DNA of 64,000 bases from an uncultured Prevotellaceae bacterium (GTDB lineage: Bacteria > Bacteroidota > Bacteroidia > Bacteroidales > Bacteroidaceae): positions 1 to 64,000 of the forward strand of contig OMSJ01000006.1 of assembly GCA_900313705.1 (NCBI GenBank), given 5' to 3'. The notes under the pieces are model-generated. The model was not told the DNA's origin. It was given only the letters and a program-made list of their open reading frames with translations, and searched no databases. This document shows positions 33,558 through 42,854 of the stretch, one piece after another; position 1 is the stretch's first letter; each line of letters opens with the position of its first letter. A program made the position numbers and the translations under genes.

Positions 33558-33822
33558 TAACGTGAGTTCTTCGGCAAGCCTCAGGCGCAGGCGGAGCGAC
33601 GAAAATGGAAACTTACAGCCTATCATGTGTTAAACAAACACAAAGTCACAAAGACACTAAGAAACTTCCCATGGTGTAAAGACACAAAGGTTATGGCCGG
33701 GGAATCTTTGTGTCTTCAGTTCAGCGGCGTAGATCTTCGTGTCTTTGTGTCTTTGTGTTTGATTATCCTTTGGCTTTTCGTCGCTCCGCCTGCGCCTGAG
33801 GCTTGCCGAAGAACTCACGTTA
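33558..33822. mobile_element. 265-bp element with perfect 48-bp terminal inverted repeats
   Basis: Arms 33558-33605 and 33775-33822 are exact inverse complements (TAACGTGAGTTCTTCGGCAA at the outer end). Inside is an arm-core-arm pattern: CACAAAGTCACAAAGACACT on the left and TCTTTGTGTCTTTGTGTTTG on the right, around a core with GGTTATGGCCGGGGAATC. No gene is inside. It lies between the V-ATPase upstream array and the fucosidase stop. Confidence 0.85.
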
Positions 33823-33858
33823 TTTAATATATGATATCGCGATTGACGGTCTCTTGAC

Positions 33859-35232
33859 TTAATAAACGCCGACTTCAGAAAGAGCGAGCTTGCCTTGATG
33901 TCGGGTGATGGTGATGCGCACCTTCTCGGCCTTGACGGGAGCAAATCGATGCTGCTTGAGGCGGCACTCGGGAGCCGGGCCTTCGAAGAGCGTATGCCAA
34001 CGACCTGCCTGCTTGTACTCCAGCCGGTAAGCCTGCATACTGCCTTTCGTCTCCTCCAAGATGGTGACCAGCGAGATGGTCTTCTTCCCCTTCAGGTCCA
34101 CCTCCCACCAGGGTTCAGCGACAGTGGGATGGGAAGTCCAAGCTGAACCGAAATCATCGTCGTTGGCGAAATCGCCGATGCCGTAGTCATAGCTCCAGCT
34201 ATACTCGGTGGGGCAGCCCTTGGCAATGTTTCGCTGCGTAATGGGTGGTTCGCACGCAGGGATGGGCTGCGTGGGACCTTCGTTGCGCCACATCTGTCCT
34301 ATCTGTCGAAGTGCCTCCACGGCATTGTCGTCCATCAGGCCTGCACGGTTCGGAGCGACATTGAGGATGAAGTTGCAGTAGGCATTGTTGTAGGGACGGA
34401 TGTTCTCCTCGACAAGCCAGCGCACGTCCTTGAGCTGGTCGGTAGGCATGGATGCCTTCCAGAACCAGGTGCGCTGTATGCTCAAGCAGGCCAGAGCCGG
34501 CAGGCGGTTCTCGCTGGTGCTGATCTTCTGGCCGGCGCCCTGCTCATACGATTTGATGTCGGTGTAGAAGAGTGCCTCGCGGGGGTACTTGGCGGCATTG
34601 AGGTCCATGACGAGGCAGTTGGGCTGCAGGCTCTTGATATAGTTGTATATCTCAGGAAAAGAGATTTCGTCGTAGGAGATACGCGACCAGGGAGCATCCC
34701 AACCGTCGATGATGAGGGCCGTGATGTCGCCATAATTGGTGAGAAGCTCACGGAGCTGCGACTTGATGAAGTCGGTATGCTTCTTTGGTTTGATTTGCCC
34801 GGGGCGTATGCGGTGATGCGTGTCGAGGATGCTGAAGTAGAGCATCACGCCCAGTCCTTCCTGACGAAAGGCATCGACATACTGACGGACGACATCTACA
34901 TGGGCTGGCGACTGCATGGAGTTGTAGTCGGTCGACTTCGTATCCCAAATGCAGAAGCCGCTATGGTGCTTCGTCGTGAGGCAACCGTAGCTCATGCCGG
35001 CAGCCTTAGCCGCGCGAGCCCACTGATGGCAGTCGAGCTGCGTCGGAGCAAAGGCAGAGACAGGCATATCGGGGTCTGGCCAGTCCTCGATGGAATAGGT
35101 GGGCATGTTGTAGTGGATGAACATGCCAAAACGCAAATCGACAAAGGCTTGCTGCAGTTCGCGCAAAGGCTTTTGCTGAGCCGACGACAGCAATGCCGTC
35201 AGCAAGAAGGGAAGAAGTAAGGTTTTTCTCAT
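33859..35232 (-). CDS. Alpha-L-fucosidase, GH29
   Basis: A 457-residue exo-fucosidase with signal peptide MRKTLLLPFLLTALLSSAQQ, so periplasmic or surface. The alternative start 27 nt upstream (MSLMSPMSLM) lies in a repeat arm and I reject it. GH29 marks: LRFGMFIHYNMPTYS, the LTTKHHSGFCIWDTK His pair (H89, H90), and candidate nucleophile D176 in ALIIDGWDAPW. A C-terminal F5/8-type sandwich (about 340-455; FGSAWTSHPTVAEPWWEVDL) may bind glycan. It lies 33 nt after the FAS1 lipoprotein gene and is probably in one operon with it. Confidence 0.92.
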   Translation of the reverse strand: MRKTLLLPFLLTALLSSAQQKPLRELQQAFVDLRFGMFIHYNMPTYSIEDWPDPDMPVSAFAPTQLDCHQWARAAKAAGMSYGCLTTKHHSGFCIWDTKSTDYNSMQSPAHVDVVRQYVDAFRQEGLGVMLYFSILDTHHRIRPGQIKPKKHTDFIKSQLRELLTNYGDITALIIDGWDAPWSRISYDEISFPEIYNYIKSLQPNCLVMDLNAAKYPREALFYTDIKSYEQGAGQKISTSENRLPALACLSIQRTWFWKASMPTDQLKDVRWLVEENIRPYNNAYCNFILNVAPNRAGLMDDNAVEALRQIGQMWRNEGPTQPIPACEPPITQRNIAKGCPTEYSWSYDYGIGDFANDDDFGSAWTSHPTVAEPWWEVDLKGKKTISLVTILEETKGSMQAYRLEYKQAGRWHTLFEGPAPECRLKQHRFAPVKAEKVRITITRHQGKLALSEVGVY

Positions 35233-35259
35233 AAGGCTCATGGGGCTCATAAGGCTCAT
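35229..35259. repeat. Single repeat arm (GGCTCATAA units)
   Basis: CTCATAAGGCTCATGGGGCT and the following CATAAGGCTCAT are three imperfect units at the start of the fucosidase gene. They create extra in-frame ATG codons upstream of the true start. Confidence 0.6.
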
Positions 35260-35265
35260 AGCTCC

Positions 35266-37425
35266 TTACCAGATGTCTTCTGGCTTTTCGGGGCTGTCGT
35301 AGATTTCCTTCGGACAGTACTCGAAGTAGTCGAGGTAGAGCTCCGGCCTCTCGAGGTCGAGTACCGACTTGAAGCGGACATAATAAGTCTCGGAGGGGTC
35401 CAACGTCTGACGCACAATGATGTGACGGCTGCAATTGGACTTGGCACGGGAGGTCGTGGTGCTCAGCTCGCATTCGTGCTTGGCAGCCTTCATCAGTCCG
35501 TGGTTACGGAGCTTATGGTCGATGTCGATAATCTCATCTTCCTCCTTGTTAGTGTCGTTCAAGTCTCCCCAGGTAGCTCCTTCGCCAAAGAACTCCTGCA
35601 CCTCCTTCGTCATGTCAATGGGAATGCCGGCAACAGGAAGCTTCTCAGGGTCGCTGCCGAAATAGACCTGCACGACACCACGGGCAGCCGTGGCAAGAAG
35701 CTTGTAGCGGAACTCGTAGGTATTGCGCTTTGGCACGGGAGGTAACTTGAAGCGGATATCGAAATGTCCCCAAGCCTTGTCCTCGTCACCGCTATAGTTG
35801 GCCCAAGGAGTCTTATATCCATTGTAATGAATGAAGTGGGTCTCCTCGTTCATGATCTTCATGTTGTTGAAGTAATCATACTTATTATACAGGGAGACAA
35901 AGACATGCTGCCACCTGCCCTGCGGACTGTCGGCACGGCGGATGCCATTCGTAATGGCTTCGGGGAAGAGGGCAAAGAGGTCGAAGCGGATGCGCTCCTT
36001 GCTCAGGTCGTCTCGCGTGACATCGGTATAAGCCAAAGGCTTGTCGATAGGATAAATGCAGGCATTGGCAATGTTGGTAACCTCCGCCATGTCGTCGGTC
36101 GTGAGGATATGGACACCTCGCTTTGCAGGATCACAATAGCCCTCATGTCCGTCCTGGAGGATGCCGTTGTTCCTTTCTGGGAACGAATTGAGATAGATGC
36201 CATTGCTCTCTGCACTCTCGTAAATCTTTATCAGACGGTCGCCGCCATAAACAGGATACCACTCCATGACAGGGATAGAGTAGCTCTTGTTTGACCCAGG
36301 ATTATAGCCATTATATCCCAGCTCATTGCAATGATAGACAAGCTTGTTAGCAGGAATCTTCATGGGCAGGATGTGATAGGCCAACCACTGGTAAAGCATG
36401 TTCTTGGGCGACGTATAGTTGGTATCGTCCACGTAGCCACCTTCGCTGAGATACATGTTGTTAGCGACAATCCACTTCTGCAACTTCTCCACAGCATCCG
36501 AAGCTGTGGGGTCGATGCCTTGAGATCTCCAGAACTCATCGGTCTCGCAGAAGAACGTGAAGCCATACTTACGGTGTTCGGGGGCATAGGCATTGGGGTC
36601 ACCACTGATAGCTGACATGTCGCCGCCACCCTTCTTCTCGTAGTCTTCCATGTCCTTGATGACACCTGCCTGGTACAAAGACTCGTACACTTCGTCGCGG
36701 ACTACGCTCAACGTGTCAAGCAGCCCGCAGACCTGCAACGCCTTCGAGAACATCAGATAGCCTTCGCGCTTCTCGTTCAGGATATTCTGTATGTAACGTG
36801 CACAGGACTCGTCCAAGGGCGCAATGACCTTGTGCAACTGGTGCAACACGCCATTGATAAGAGGGATGTCGCGATTCTTGGGGTCGATGGGACAATCCTT
36901 GTCCAAAAGGATGGTGTCATTCTTACCTTTGCTGTAGGTCAGCTTATGGTCGTAGATGGTGGGCAAAGGAAACTGAGCGTTCTCATTTCCCCCGCCAAAA
37001 GACGTGATAAGGTCTGTGGTATATCGTTCAGTCTCTGTATCGTGACCGTCGATAACCGTGTTCAGCACGACGACCTTCCGTACAGAGTCAAGTTTTCTCT
37101 CGTCAGTAAAAGCGTCCCACGAGGGTTCGCTGATCAAGCCCTGGGCTACCAGGTCTTGCAAGTAGTTGTCAATCGCCTTGTTGGTAAGGGCGAAGCACGT
37201 GTAGTTGCCACGTGCCGTCAGAAGTTGATAGACGGAAGACTTACTCTTTCCACTCACAGGCACCAACTTCGTCAGTTCGAGGTACTGAGAGTATTCCGGA
37301 TGTGCTTCAAGGTAACTGGCAACAGTATACTCCGTGAAGACATAACGCGCAGACGTGTCAATCTCCTCTGAGCAGGAATAGATTAAGAACAGCAGGGTGG
37401 CAAGTGAAAGGATAGACTTCCTCAT
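35266..37425 (-). CDS. Fasciclin (FAS1) domain lipoprotein, paralogue
   Basis: A 719-residue lipoprotein (MRKSILSLATLLFLIYSC, lipobox Cys18). It shares its whole layout with the protein at 11652-13775: IDTSARYVFTEYTVASYL, a FAS1 strand NYTCFALTNKAIDNYL, LINGVLHQLHKVIAP, the FKLPPVPKRNTYEFRYKLLA sandwich and the ending PEKPEDIW. It precedes the fucosidase in the same operon, which suggests it binds the same ligand or holds the enzyme at the surface. It is separated from the dockerin protein gene by a terminator hairpin. Confidence 0.86.
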   Translation of the reverse strand: MRKSILSLATLLFLIYSCSEEIDTSARYVFTEYTVASYLEAHPEYSQYLELTKLVPVSGKSKSSVYQLLTARGNYTCFALTNKAIDNYLQDLVAQGLISEPSWDAFTDERKLDSVRKVVVLNTVIDGHDTETERYTTDLITSFGGGNENAQFPLPTIYDHKLTYSKGKNDTILLDKDCPIDPKNRDIPLINGVLHQLHKVIAPLDESCARYIQNILNEKREGYLMFSKALQVCGLLDTLSVVRDEVYESLYQAGVIKDMEDYEKKGGGDMSAISGDPNAYAPEHRKYGFTFFCETDEFWRSQGIDPTASDAVEKLQKWIVANNMYLSEGGYVDDTNYTSPKNMLYQWLAYHILPMKIPANKLVYHCNELGYNGYNPGSNKSYSIPVMEWYPVYGGDRLIKIYESAESNGIYLNSFPERNNGILQDGHEGYCDPAKRGVHILTTDDMAEVTNIANACIYPIDKPLAYTDVTRDDLSKERIRFDLFALFPEAITNGIRRADSPQGRWQHVFVSLYNKYDYFNNMKIMNEETHFIHYNGYKTPWANYSGDEDKAWGHFDIRFKLPPVPKRNTYEFRYKLLATAARGVVQVYFGSDPEKLPVAGIPIDMTKEVQEFFGEGATWGDLNDTNKEEDEIIDIDHKLRNHGLMKAAKHECELSTTTSRAKSNCSRHIIVRQTLDPSETYYVRFKSVLDLERPELYLDYFEYCPKEIYDSPEKPEDIW

Positions 37426-37457
37426 TGTTGTAAATTGAATAGATGTTAATTAAAGAT

Positions 37458-37494
37458 ATTCTCTTGGTCAGGCACGAGGCCTGACCAAGAGAAT
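37458..37494 (-). terminator. Terminator between the 1694-residue protein gene and the FAS1-fucosidase genes
   Basis: ATTCTCTTGGTCAGGC (37458-37473) and its exact inverse (37479-37494) make a 16-bp stem with a 5-nt loop. No Bacteroidota promoter is seen in the 33 nt left before the FAS1 gene, so the downstream pair may depend on read-through. Confidence 0.8.
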
Positions 37495-37515
37495 TAAGAG
37501 AGTTTATCTGATTGC

Positions 37516-40500
37516 TTATTGAGCAGCCATGATGTTAAGAACTGATACGAAGTCGGCGATGTCAACCTTGCCGTCATTGTTGATGTCGGCAGCCTTGTTG
37601 TACTCGCCAGCAGCCATGATGTTCAGAACAGTTACTGCATCGGCAATGTCAACCTTGCTGTCGCCGTTCAGGTCACCCTTAGTGCCATTGAGAGGCTTAC
37701 CGCCTTCAGCATTCATCTGAGCTTCAGTGATGAAGCGGAAGTTGCGAGCACCAAGCTTCAGGATTTGTTCAGCACCAGCATTGTAGTTGAAATACCAGCG
37801 GATACCGTGGTCGGTAGCTGAACCAAGCTGGAGAGCACTTACGCCATTAGCAACATTGACATAAACGGTAGTCCATTCAGCCGTTGCAGGAATAGTGCTA
37901 AGCTGTTCAGCAGGATCAGTCATCAGGCTGGGAGTGTTGTACAGGATTCTGCCATTCTCGAGGTCCTGTTCAGCAGTATAGTCAAAGGCAAGAATTGTCT
38001 CGTCTTCAGCCAGAGCCTCATAGATATTCTTCATATCAATATAAGCTCTGCCACCTTCGGTCACGAATTCGAATGTGAAACCTTCCTGATCAGCAGCAAC
38101 CTTTGAGCTTGCTGTAAGTTCAAGGTAAGAGGGGAATGCAGCGTAGAGCTCAGCCTTGGCAGCCTTGGCAGCCTCAGCGTCATCATATTTGCCTTCTGCC
38201 AGGTTTTCGTATCTGATATCGAAGATTGCGTCTTCTGCATCAGTAACACCTGCATACTCATACCACTTGTTGTAAACCTTAGTTGTAGCCTGCAGGAGAT
38301 CAACATAAGCCTTCTTCGTAGCGTAGATAGACTCCATGATTTCACCGATAGCCTTTTCAGCCTCGAATGTAGCAACGCCACTGAGAGCAGCAAGAGCTTC
38401 CTTCTGAGCTGCGCCGAAGCCAGGAGCAGCAGGATAGTTCTCTTCGTCCTCGACGTCGGCCACATAGAGCTCTGTCAGAACATTAATGCGTTCAGCATTG
38501 CATTCAGCAACCTCCTGAAGAGCAGCGGCAGCAGTAGCCTCTTCCTCACCGAGGTAAACAAGACCGAAGTTACCAACTGCAGTCCACTCGTTGCCCATAG
38601 TGCCTTCGTTCTTGACACCGATGGTCAGAGTGCCGTCAGTTACCTGAGCAACCAGAGTGATTGCGAAGCGACCCTGAGCAAATGCGTTGGCAGCGCCTTC
38701 GCAGCCCCAGATGCCATAACCGTAAGTCTCAGTAGAGTCAGCGCTGTAGATTTGCTTGTCGGCATAAGTGCCTGTCCAAGCAGTCTCCTTATCTTCTGCG
38801 GGATATTCGCGGATGACAGGAACGTAGGTAGAAGCGTCGTTGGCGTATGCCATAGCAGCGTAGTTGTAGCTCAGCATCTTATCGTCGCCATTAGCACGAT
38901 AGCCAGCGTTGAGAGTTACCTTGTAGAAGCCGTTCTTCAGGTCGGTGAGTGTCTGACTGATGTCGAAGATCTTGTTCTCGTTGCAGAACTCTGCAGCGTA
39001 GATGTCTTCACCAGCGGAAGCGCTGCGGTAGATGTAACCGTCCCAGCCTTCTGCCTCGCGACCGATGTTGTTACCCTTCTCGTCCTTCAGCATCTCGCCA
39101 GCCTTCTTGAAGGTGCGGTTGACGATGAGAGAGCTGATTTCCATGCCTGGGCCATAGCCAGCGGCAACGGCAGCAGCCTTAAGGGATTCCATGAAGTCCA
39201 TTTCGACAGCGAGGATGCTGTCACCTACCTCATGCTCGAAGAGGATGCCCACTGCTGTACCATTGGGATAGAGAGTAGGATTGATAACGTCCTTATTCAG
39301 GTAGTTCTCGAAGATAGTCTTAGCCTCGCTGTCAGCCAGCTTGTTGGCCTTGAGGTAAGCCTTGTTGTCCTCAACGGCTTGCTGGAACTTAGCGTAAGAA
39401 GCGATACTTGAAGTAATAGCATCACGGAGAGTCTCGATCTGGTAGTTGACACGGAAGAGGGCCTCCATGTTCTCGCAGTCGTCGATATCAGGAATTACTT
39501 CGTCGTACTCGTCAAGAAGTGACTGCTGAGCGAGCACATCGAATGTGTCGAACTCTTCGGCAGCTTCCTTGTACTGAGCCTTGATTTCTGCGAACTCTTC
39601 AGCCGTACCGAAGTGGAGTTCGTTCATCTGGATGGCAGTGCCATTGAATGCCTTTGTTACGACAACCTTATAGTAGGTGTACTTCTCAGTTGTCTCAGTG
39701 CTGAAGCCGAAGTAAGAAGGCTCAGCGTTAACGGGATGGAGACGGTCCTTGCCGATATTCTCCTTGGCATCAACGAGAACCCAGCCTTCAGCGTCCTTAG
39801 TAGCATCGCCGTCGCCTTCGAAGTTAGCGCCGTAGATGTACCATGTGCCCCAGTTACGATCCTGATATGTACCAGTGTCGTTACCTGTGGTCAGAGTGTA
39901 GAAGAAGGGATTAACGGGATCGAATGTACGGAAGATGATGTAGGTGTTGCCATTGGCATCGGCCATACCACCCCACTTGGTAGCCTTGACTTCCTTCTCT
40001 TCGCCAGTCTCTTCGTCAATTTCTGTTGTATTGAGGGCAATACCGTCGATGAGATTGCCATAGAAGCCGTCGCCCCATTCGCCTACGGTGTGACCATCGA
40101 GCAGGATGTAGAGACCTTCCTCGTAAGCTGTTACGATTCTCTGCAGGTACTCAGTCTCGGTCTTGATGCCATCATTGTCGAGAGAAAGGTTCTCCATGAT
40201 GTAAGCATAGGTACCGCGCATGTACTTAGAGCAGGGAGCGATGTTCTCTGTGGTATAGCCTTCGTGCCATGCACCGAGGTTTTCAGCATCGATGTCGAGG
40301 ACTTCCAACTCTGAGTAAACGTCCTCATAAGCCATGTACAGCTCATTGGACTCAGCAATCTGGTTCTGGAGGTCACCCAGCTCGTTCTTGATCTTCATCA
40401 GGTCAGGAGCGTTGACTGTGCTTACCAATTCCTGATACTTCTCCTTATACTCATCGATGTATCCCTTGTAAGCAGGCAGATAGTCGTCGGGATTGTAGTC

Positions 40501-42600
40501 CTCGAACTCTGTCAGGAAGTCTTGGCGATACTCCATGAAGTTGGCGGTGTTGTAGAATGTGAACTCATTCATCTGAATGAGGTCGCCGCTACCAGCCTGA
40601 GTTACCTCAATCTTGAAGTACTGATACTTCTCGGCGCAACCTTCAGAGAGGTAAATGTAGCTCTCGAACTTGTTGTCGGTCTTGAGGATGTCGGTGCCGA
40701 TGTTGACCTTGTTGTCGATGAGCACCCACTTGTCGGAATTGCGGGTAGCTTCTTCGTCGCTGTCGAAGTTGGCAGCCCAAATCTTCCAAGTCTTCCAGTT
40801 ACGGCCGGGATAGCTGTGGGTGTCACCACCGGTTACGAGACCATAGTAAGTAGGTTGAATGGGTGTATCGCTCTTGAAGACAGTCCATGCGGGCAGGGTG
40901 TTGGTACACCACTTGGTGCTTTCGCGGTCACCGTCATACAGCATGGAGTGGTCCTCACCGCCGAAGCCGCCGCTACCGCCGATAGCTTCGTAAGTAGCAT
41001 AGATGGCGTCATCCATCTCCTTAGCATTCATGATGATGTATGCATTGATACGCTTTGCCTCGGTGACAGCTTGAGAGCTGGTCAACTGACGGTTAGCCTT
41101 GATATAAGCAAGGTTACCATAGGGATAGTCATCACTGGGAGTGATTGTTTCCTCTTCGCTAATCCAGTTTGTCAGATAGGCAATAGCCTCATCAGTCAGG
41201 TTGCCGCCGTTGATGGCCAGGACTGCCTGGTTGCGGGCGGTAAGCAGTTCTGCATAGTTTGCAGCTGACTGGTTGATAGCTTCAACCTGAGAATCGATAG
41301 AGGTTCTGAGGCTACCCAGCTGTGCGGGATCAGTGCAAGCCTTTACGTTTGCAATGATTTCTTCCATCTTGTCGAGCTGAGCCTTTTCTGCGAAGGTTTC
41401 GGGATCGAAGTTTTCTTCAGCCGATGCAACCAGAGTAGCAATGTCCAGAGCGAGTGTATACTGGTCACCCAGAGCGAACTCTGCCATCTGCATGTAGTCG
41501 CCGCTACTTACAATCTGGTCAAGCTCTACCTTGAAGTATCTGTACTCAGTATCATTAGCCTCGGAGAGGGTGAAGAATGCCTGAGTGTAGTTAGCAGCGG
41601 GAAGCTGGTCCGTACCGACATTGTACTTCTTGTCGAGGGCAACCCAGTTCTCTGAGCTACGTGTTACTTCTTCGTCGCTTGCAGCATTCATGCCATAGAT
41701 TTGCCACTGCTTCCAGTTACGGCCAGAATACTGCTGTGTGTCGTTGGCAGTAGTCAGGGCATAGTATGTGGGCAGCATAGAGCGAGAAGCCTTAACGATG
41801 AAGTAAGCACCGTTTGTGGTCTCGCCTTCCTGTCTGTTGGTGAGGCCATTACCCCACTTTGTGGTCACGTCGCCATCGAAAAGCAAAGGCAGGTTCTCGC
41901 CGCCAGTCATCTTTGTACCTTCGAGTACATTGAGGCGCACGGGCTCGTCAATACTTGTACCGGCATCTGCAATGTCTTTGAGGTACTTCTGGAAGTCACC
42001 ATAGGATCCTAAGCCCCACTCGCCCATCTGCTGATAGACGTCTGCATTTTCCACAGTCTTCTCGATTTCAATCCAGAAGTACTGGTAAGCAGTTGTCGTT
42101 GAAACGCTGAAGTCGAGTGTGATTTCCTTTGTATTGGCAGCGGGGAGGGGTTCATCCTCCTTCGAGTCGATGAGTGTCCAGCCTTCGTCACCGCGAACAG
42201 CCAGATCATCGCTTGCGAAGTTACCGCCATAGATTTTCCATGTTGCCCAGTTACGACCGGGGTTGCTACCCGTGTCATTACCGGTAACCAGGAAGTAGTA
42301 CTCAGGAACTACAGCCTTCTCTGCCTTCACAATAATGTAGCACTTGTTGCTGGAGTTCTCGGTGTTCGTGGGCCAAGAGTCTTCGTCAGACAGGCTTGGG
42401 TCGAACCAGCAGCCCCACTTTGATCCTGGATTTGCGTCAACCAGACTCTTGTGGCTTTCACCGCCACCAGAAAAAGCATCAACGCCTTCCAATGCTGTGA
42501 GCTTCACGTACTCAGCCCACGCACTCTGAGATGCCATCATCATCACCAGGGCAATGATGCCTGACCAAAGAGCGCTTGAAGATGTAATTAGTTTCTTCAT
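37516..42600 (-). CDS. Giant secreted modular protein with four discoidin-like repeats and a dockerin
   Basis: A 1694-residue secreted protein (signal peptide within MKKLITSSSALWSGIIALVM ... SAWA). Four copies of a discoidin-like module have their signature GRNW..W.IYG at about residues 112, 293, 600 and 914. Helical linkers lie between them (VEAINQSAANYAELLTARNQ). A beta domain follows near 1160-1300 (NGFYKVTLNAGYRANGDDKM), then helices, then a second sandwich near 1500-1620. The C-terminus is a type I dockerin pair (GDLNGDSKVDIADAVTVLNI and INNDGKVDIADFVSVLNIMA). No catalytic site is seen. It probably binds a glycan or protein on the surface. The neighbouring CotH protein carries the same module twice and also ends in a dockerin. 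Confidence 0.78.
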   Translation of the reverse strand: MKKLITSSSALWSGIIALVMMMASQSAWAEYVKLTALEGVDAFSGGGESHKSLVDANPGSKWGCWFDPSLSDEDSWPTNTENSSNKCYIIVKAEKAVVPEYYFLVTGNDTGSNPGRNWATWKIYGGNFASDDLAVRGDEGWTLIDSKEDEPLPAANTKEITLDFSVSTTTAYQYFWIEIEKTVENADVYQQMGEWGLGSYGDFQKYLKDIADAGTSIDEPVRLNVLEGTKMTGGENLPLLFDGDVTTKWGNGLTNRQEGETTNGAYFIVKASRSMLPTYYALTTANDTQQYSGRNWKQWQIYGMNAASDEEVTRSSENWVALDKKYNVGTDQLPAANYTQAFFTLSEANDTEYRYFKVELDQIVSSGDYMQMAEFALGDQYTLALDIATLVASAEENFDPETFAEKAQLDKMEEIIANVKACTDPAQLGSLRTSIDSQVEAINQSAANYAELLTARNQAVLAINGGNLTDEAIAYLTNWISEEETITPSDDYPYGNLAYIKANRQLTSSQAVTEAKRINAYIIMNAKEMDDAIYATYEAIGGSGGFGGEDHSMLYDGDRESTKWCTNTLPAWTVFKSDTPIQPTYYGLVTGGDTHSYPGRNWKTWKIWAANFDSDEEATRNSDKWVLIDNKVNIGTDILKTDNKFESYIYLSEGCAEKYQYFKIEVTQAGSGDLIQMNEFTFYNTANFMEYRQDFLTEFEDYNPDDYLPAYKGYIDEYKEKYQELVSTVNAPDLMKIKNELGDLQNQIAESNELYMAYEDVYSELEVLDIDAENLGAWHEGYTTENIAPCSKYMRGTYAYIMENLSLDNDGIKTETEYLQRIVTAYEEGLYILLDGHTVGEWGDGFYGNLIDGIALNTTEIDEETGEEKEVKATKWGGMADANGNTYIIFRTFDPVNPFFYTLTTGNDTGTYQDRNWGTWYIYGANFEGDGDATKDAEGWVLVDAKENIGKDRLHPVNAEPSYFGFSTETTEKYTYYKVVVTKAFNGTAIQMNELHFGTAEEFAEIKAQYKEAAEEFDTFDVLAQQSLLDEYDEVIPDIDDCENMEALFRVNYQIETLRDAITSSIASYAKFQQAVEDNKAYLKANKLADSEAKTIFENYLNKDVINPTLYPNGTAVGILFEHEVGDSILAVEMDFMESLKAAAVAAGYGPGMEISSLIVNRTFKKAGEMLKDEKGNNIGREAEGWDGYIYRSASAGEDIYAAEFCNENKIFDISQTLTDLKNGFYKVTLNAGYRANGDDKMLSYNYAAMAYANDASTYVPVIREYPAEDKETAWTGTYADKQIYSADSTETYGYGIWGCEGAANAFAQGRFAITLVAQVTDGTLTIGVKNEGTMGNEWTAVGNFGLVYLGEEEATAAAALQEVAECNAERINVLTELYVADVEDEENYPAAPGFGAAQKEALAALSGVATFEAEKAIGEIMESIYATKKAYVDLLQATTKVYNKWYEYAGVTDAEDAIFDIRYENLAEGKYDDAEAAKAAKAELYAAFPSYLELTASSKVAADQEGFTFEFVTEGGRAYIDMKNIYEALAEDETILAFDYTAEQDLENGRILYNTPSLMTDPAEQLSTIPATAEWTTVYVNVANGVSALQLGSATDHGIRWYFNYNAGAEQILKLGARNFRFITEAQMNAEGGKPLNGTKGDLNGDSKVDIADAVTVLNIMAAGEYNKAADINNDGKVDIADFVSVLNIMAAQ

Positions 42601-42696
42601 TTTGTTTTGGTTTTTAAGTTAATAAATTAGGTTAATTACTATGTTTATTTTACTTTTTTACTATTAAGTGACATGCATTTCATACCAAATAATGGA

Positions 42697-42704
42697 CAAA
42701 GTTA
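42697..42704 (-). promoter_or_regulatory. -7 element of the giant dockerin-protein gene
   Basis: TAACTTTG on the minus strand, 97 nt before the start codon. No good -33 element. The rest of the 254-bp gap 42601-42854 shows nothing else convincing. Confidence 0.5.
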
Positions 42705-42854
42705 TAGTTTTTTGTTACTATTTTTGCTTTCCTTGACTTAAAATTTGGTCCGCTTAACAATTTTTAACGCCATAAGGGGGTTCCAATCTCCTTAAGATGG
42801 GCTTTTCTTCGCGACACTTGGCACTGGACGGTGCGGCATGAGGCATTGGACAGT

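Noticed and set aside
33627..33827. 66-residue frame within the 48-bp inverted-repeat element
   Set aside because: It reads through repeat arms and an inverted end, with no protein-like features.
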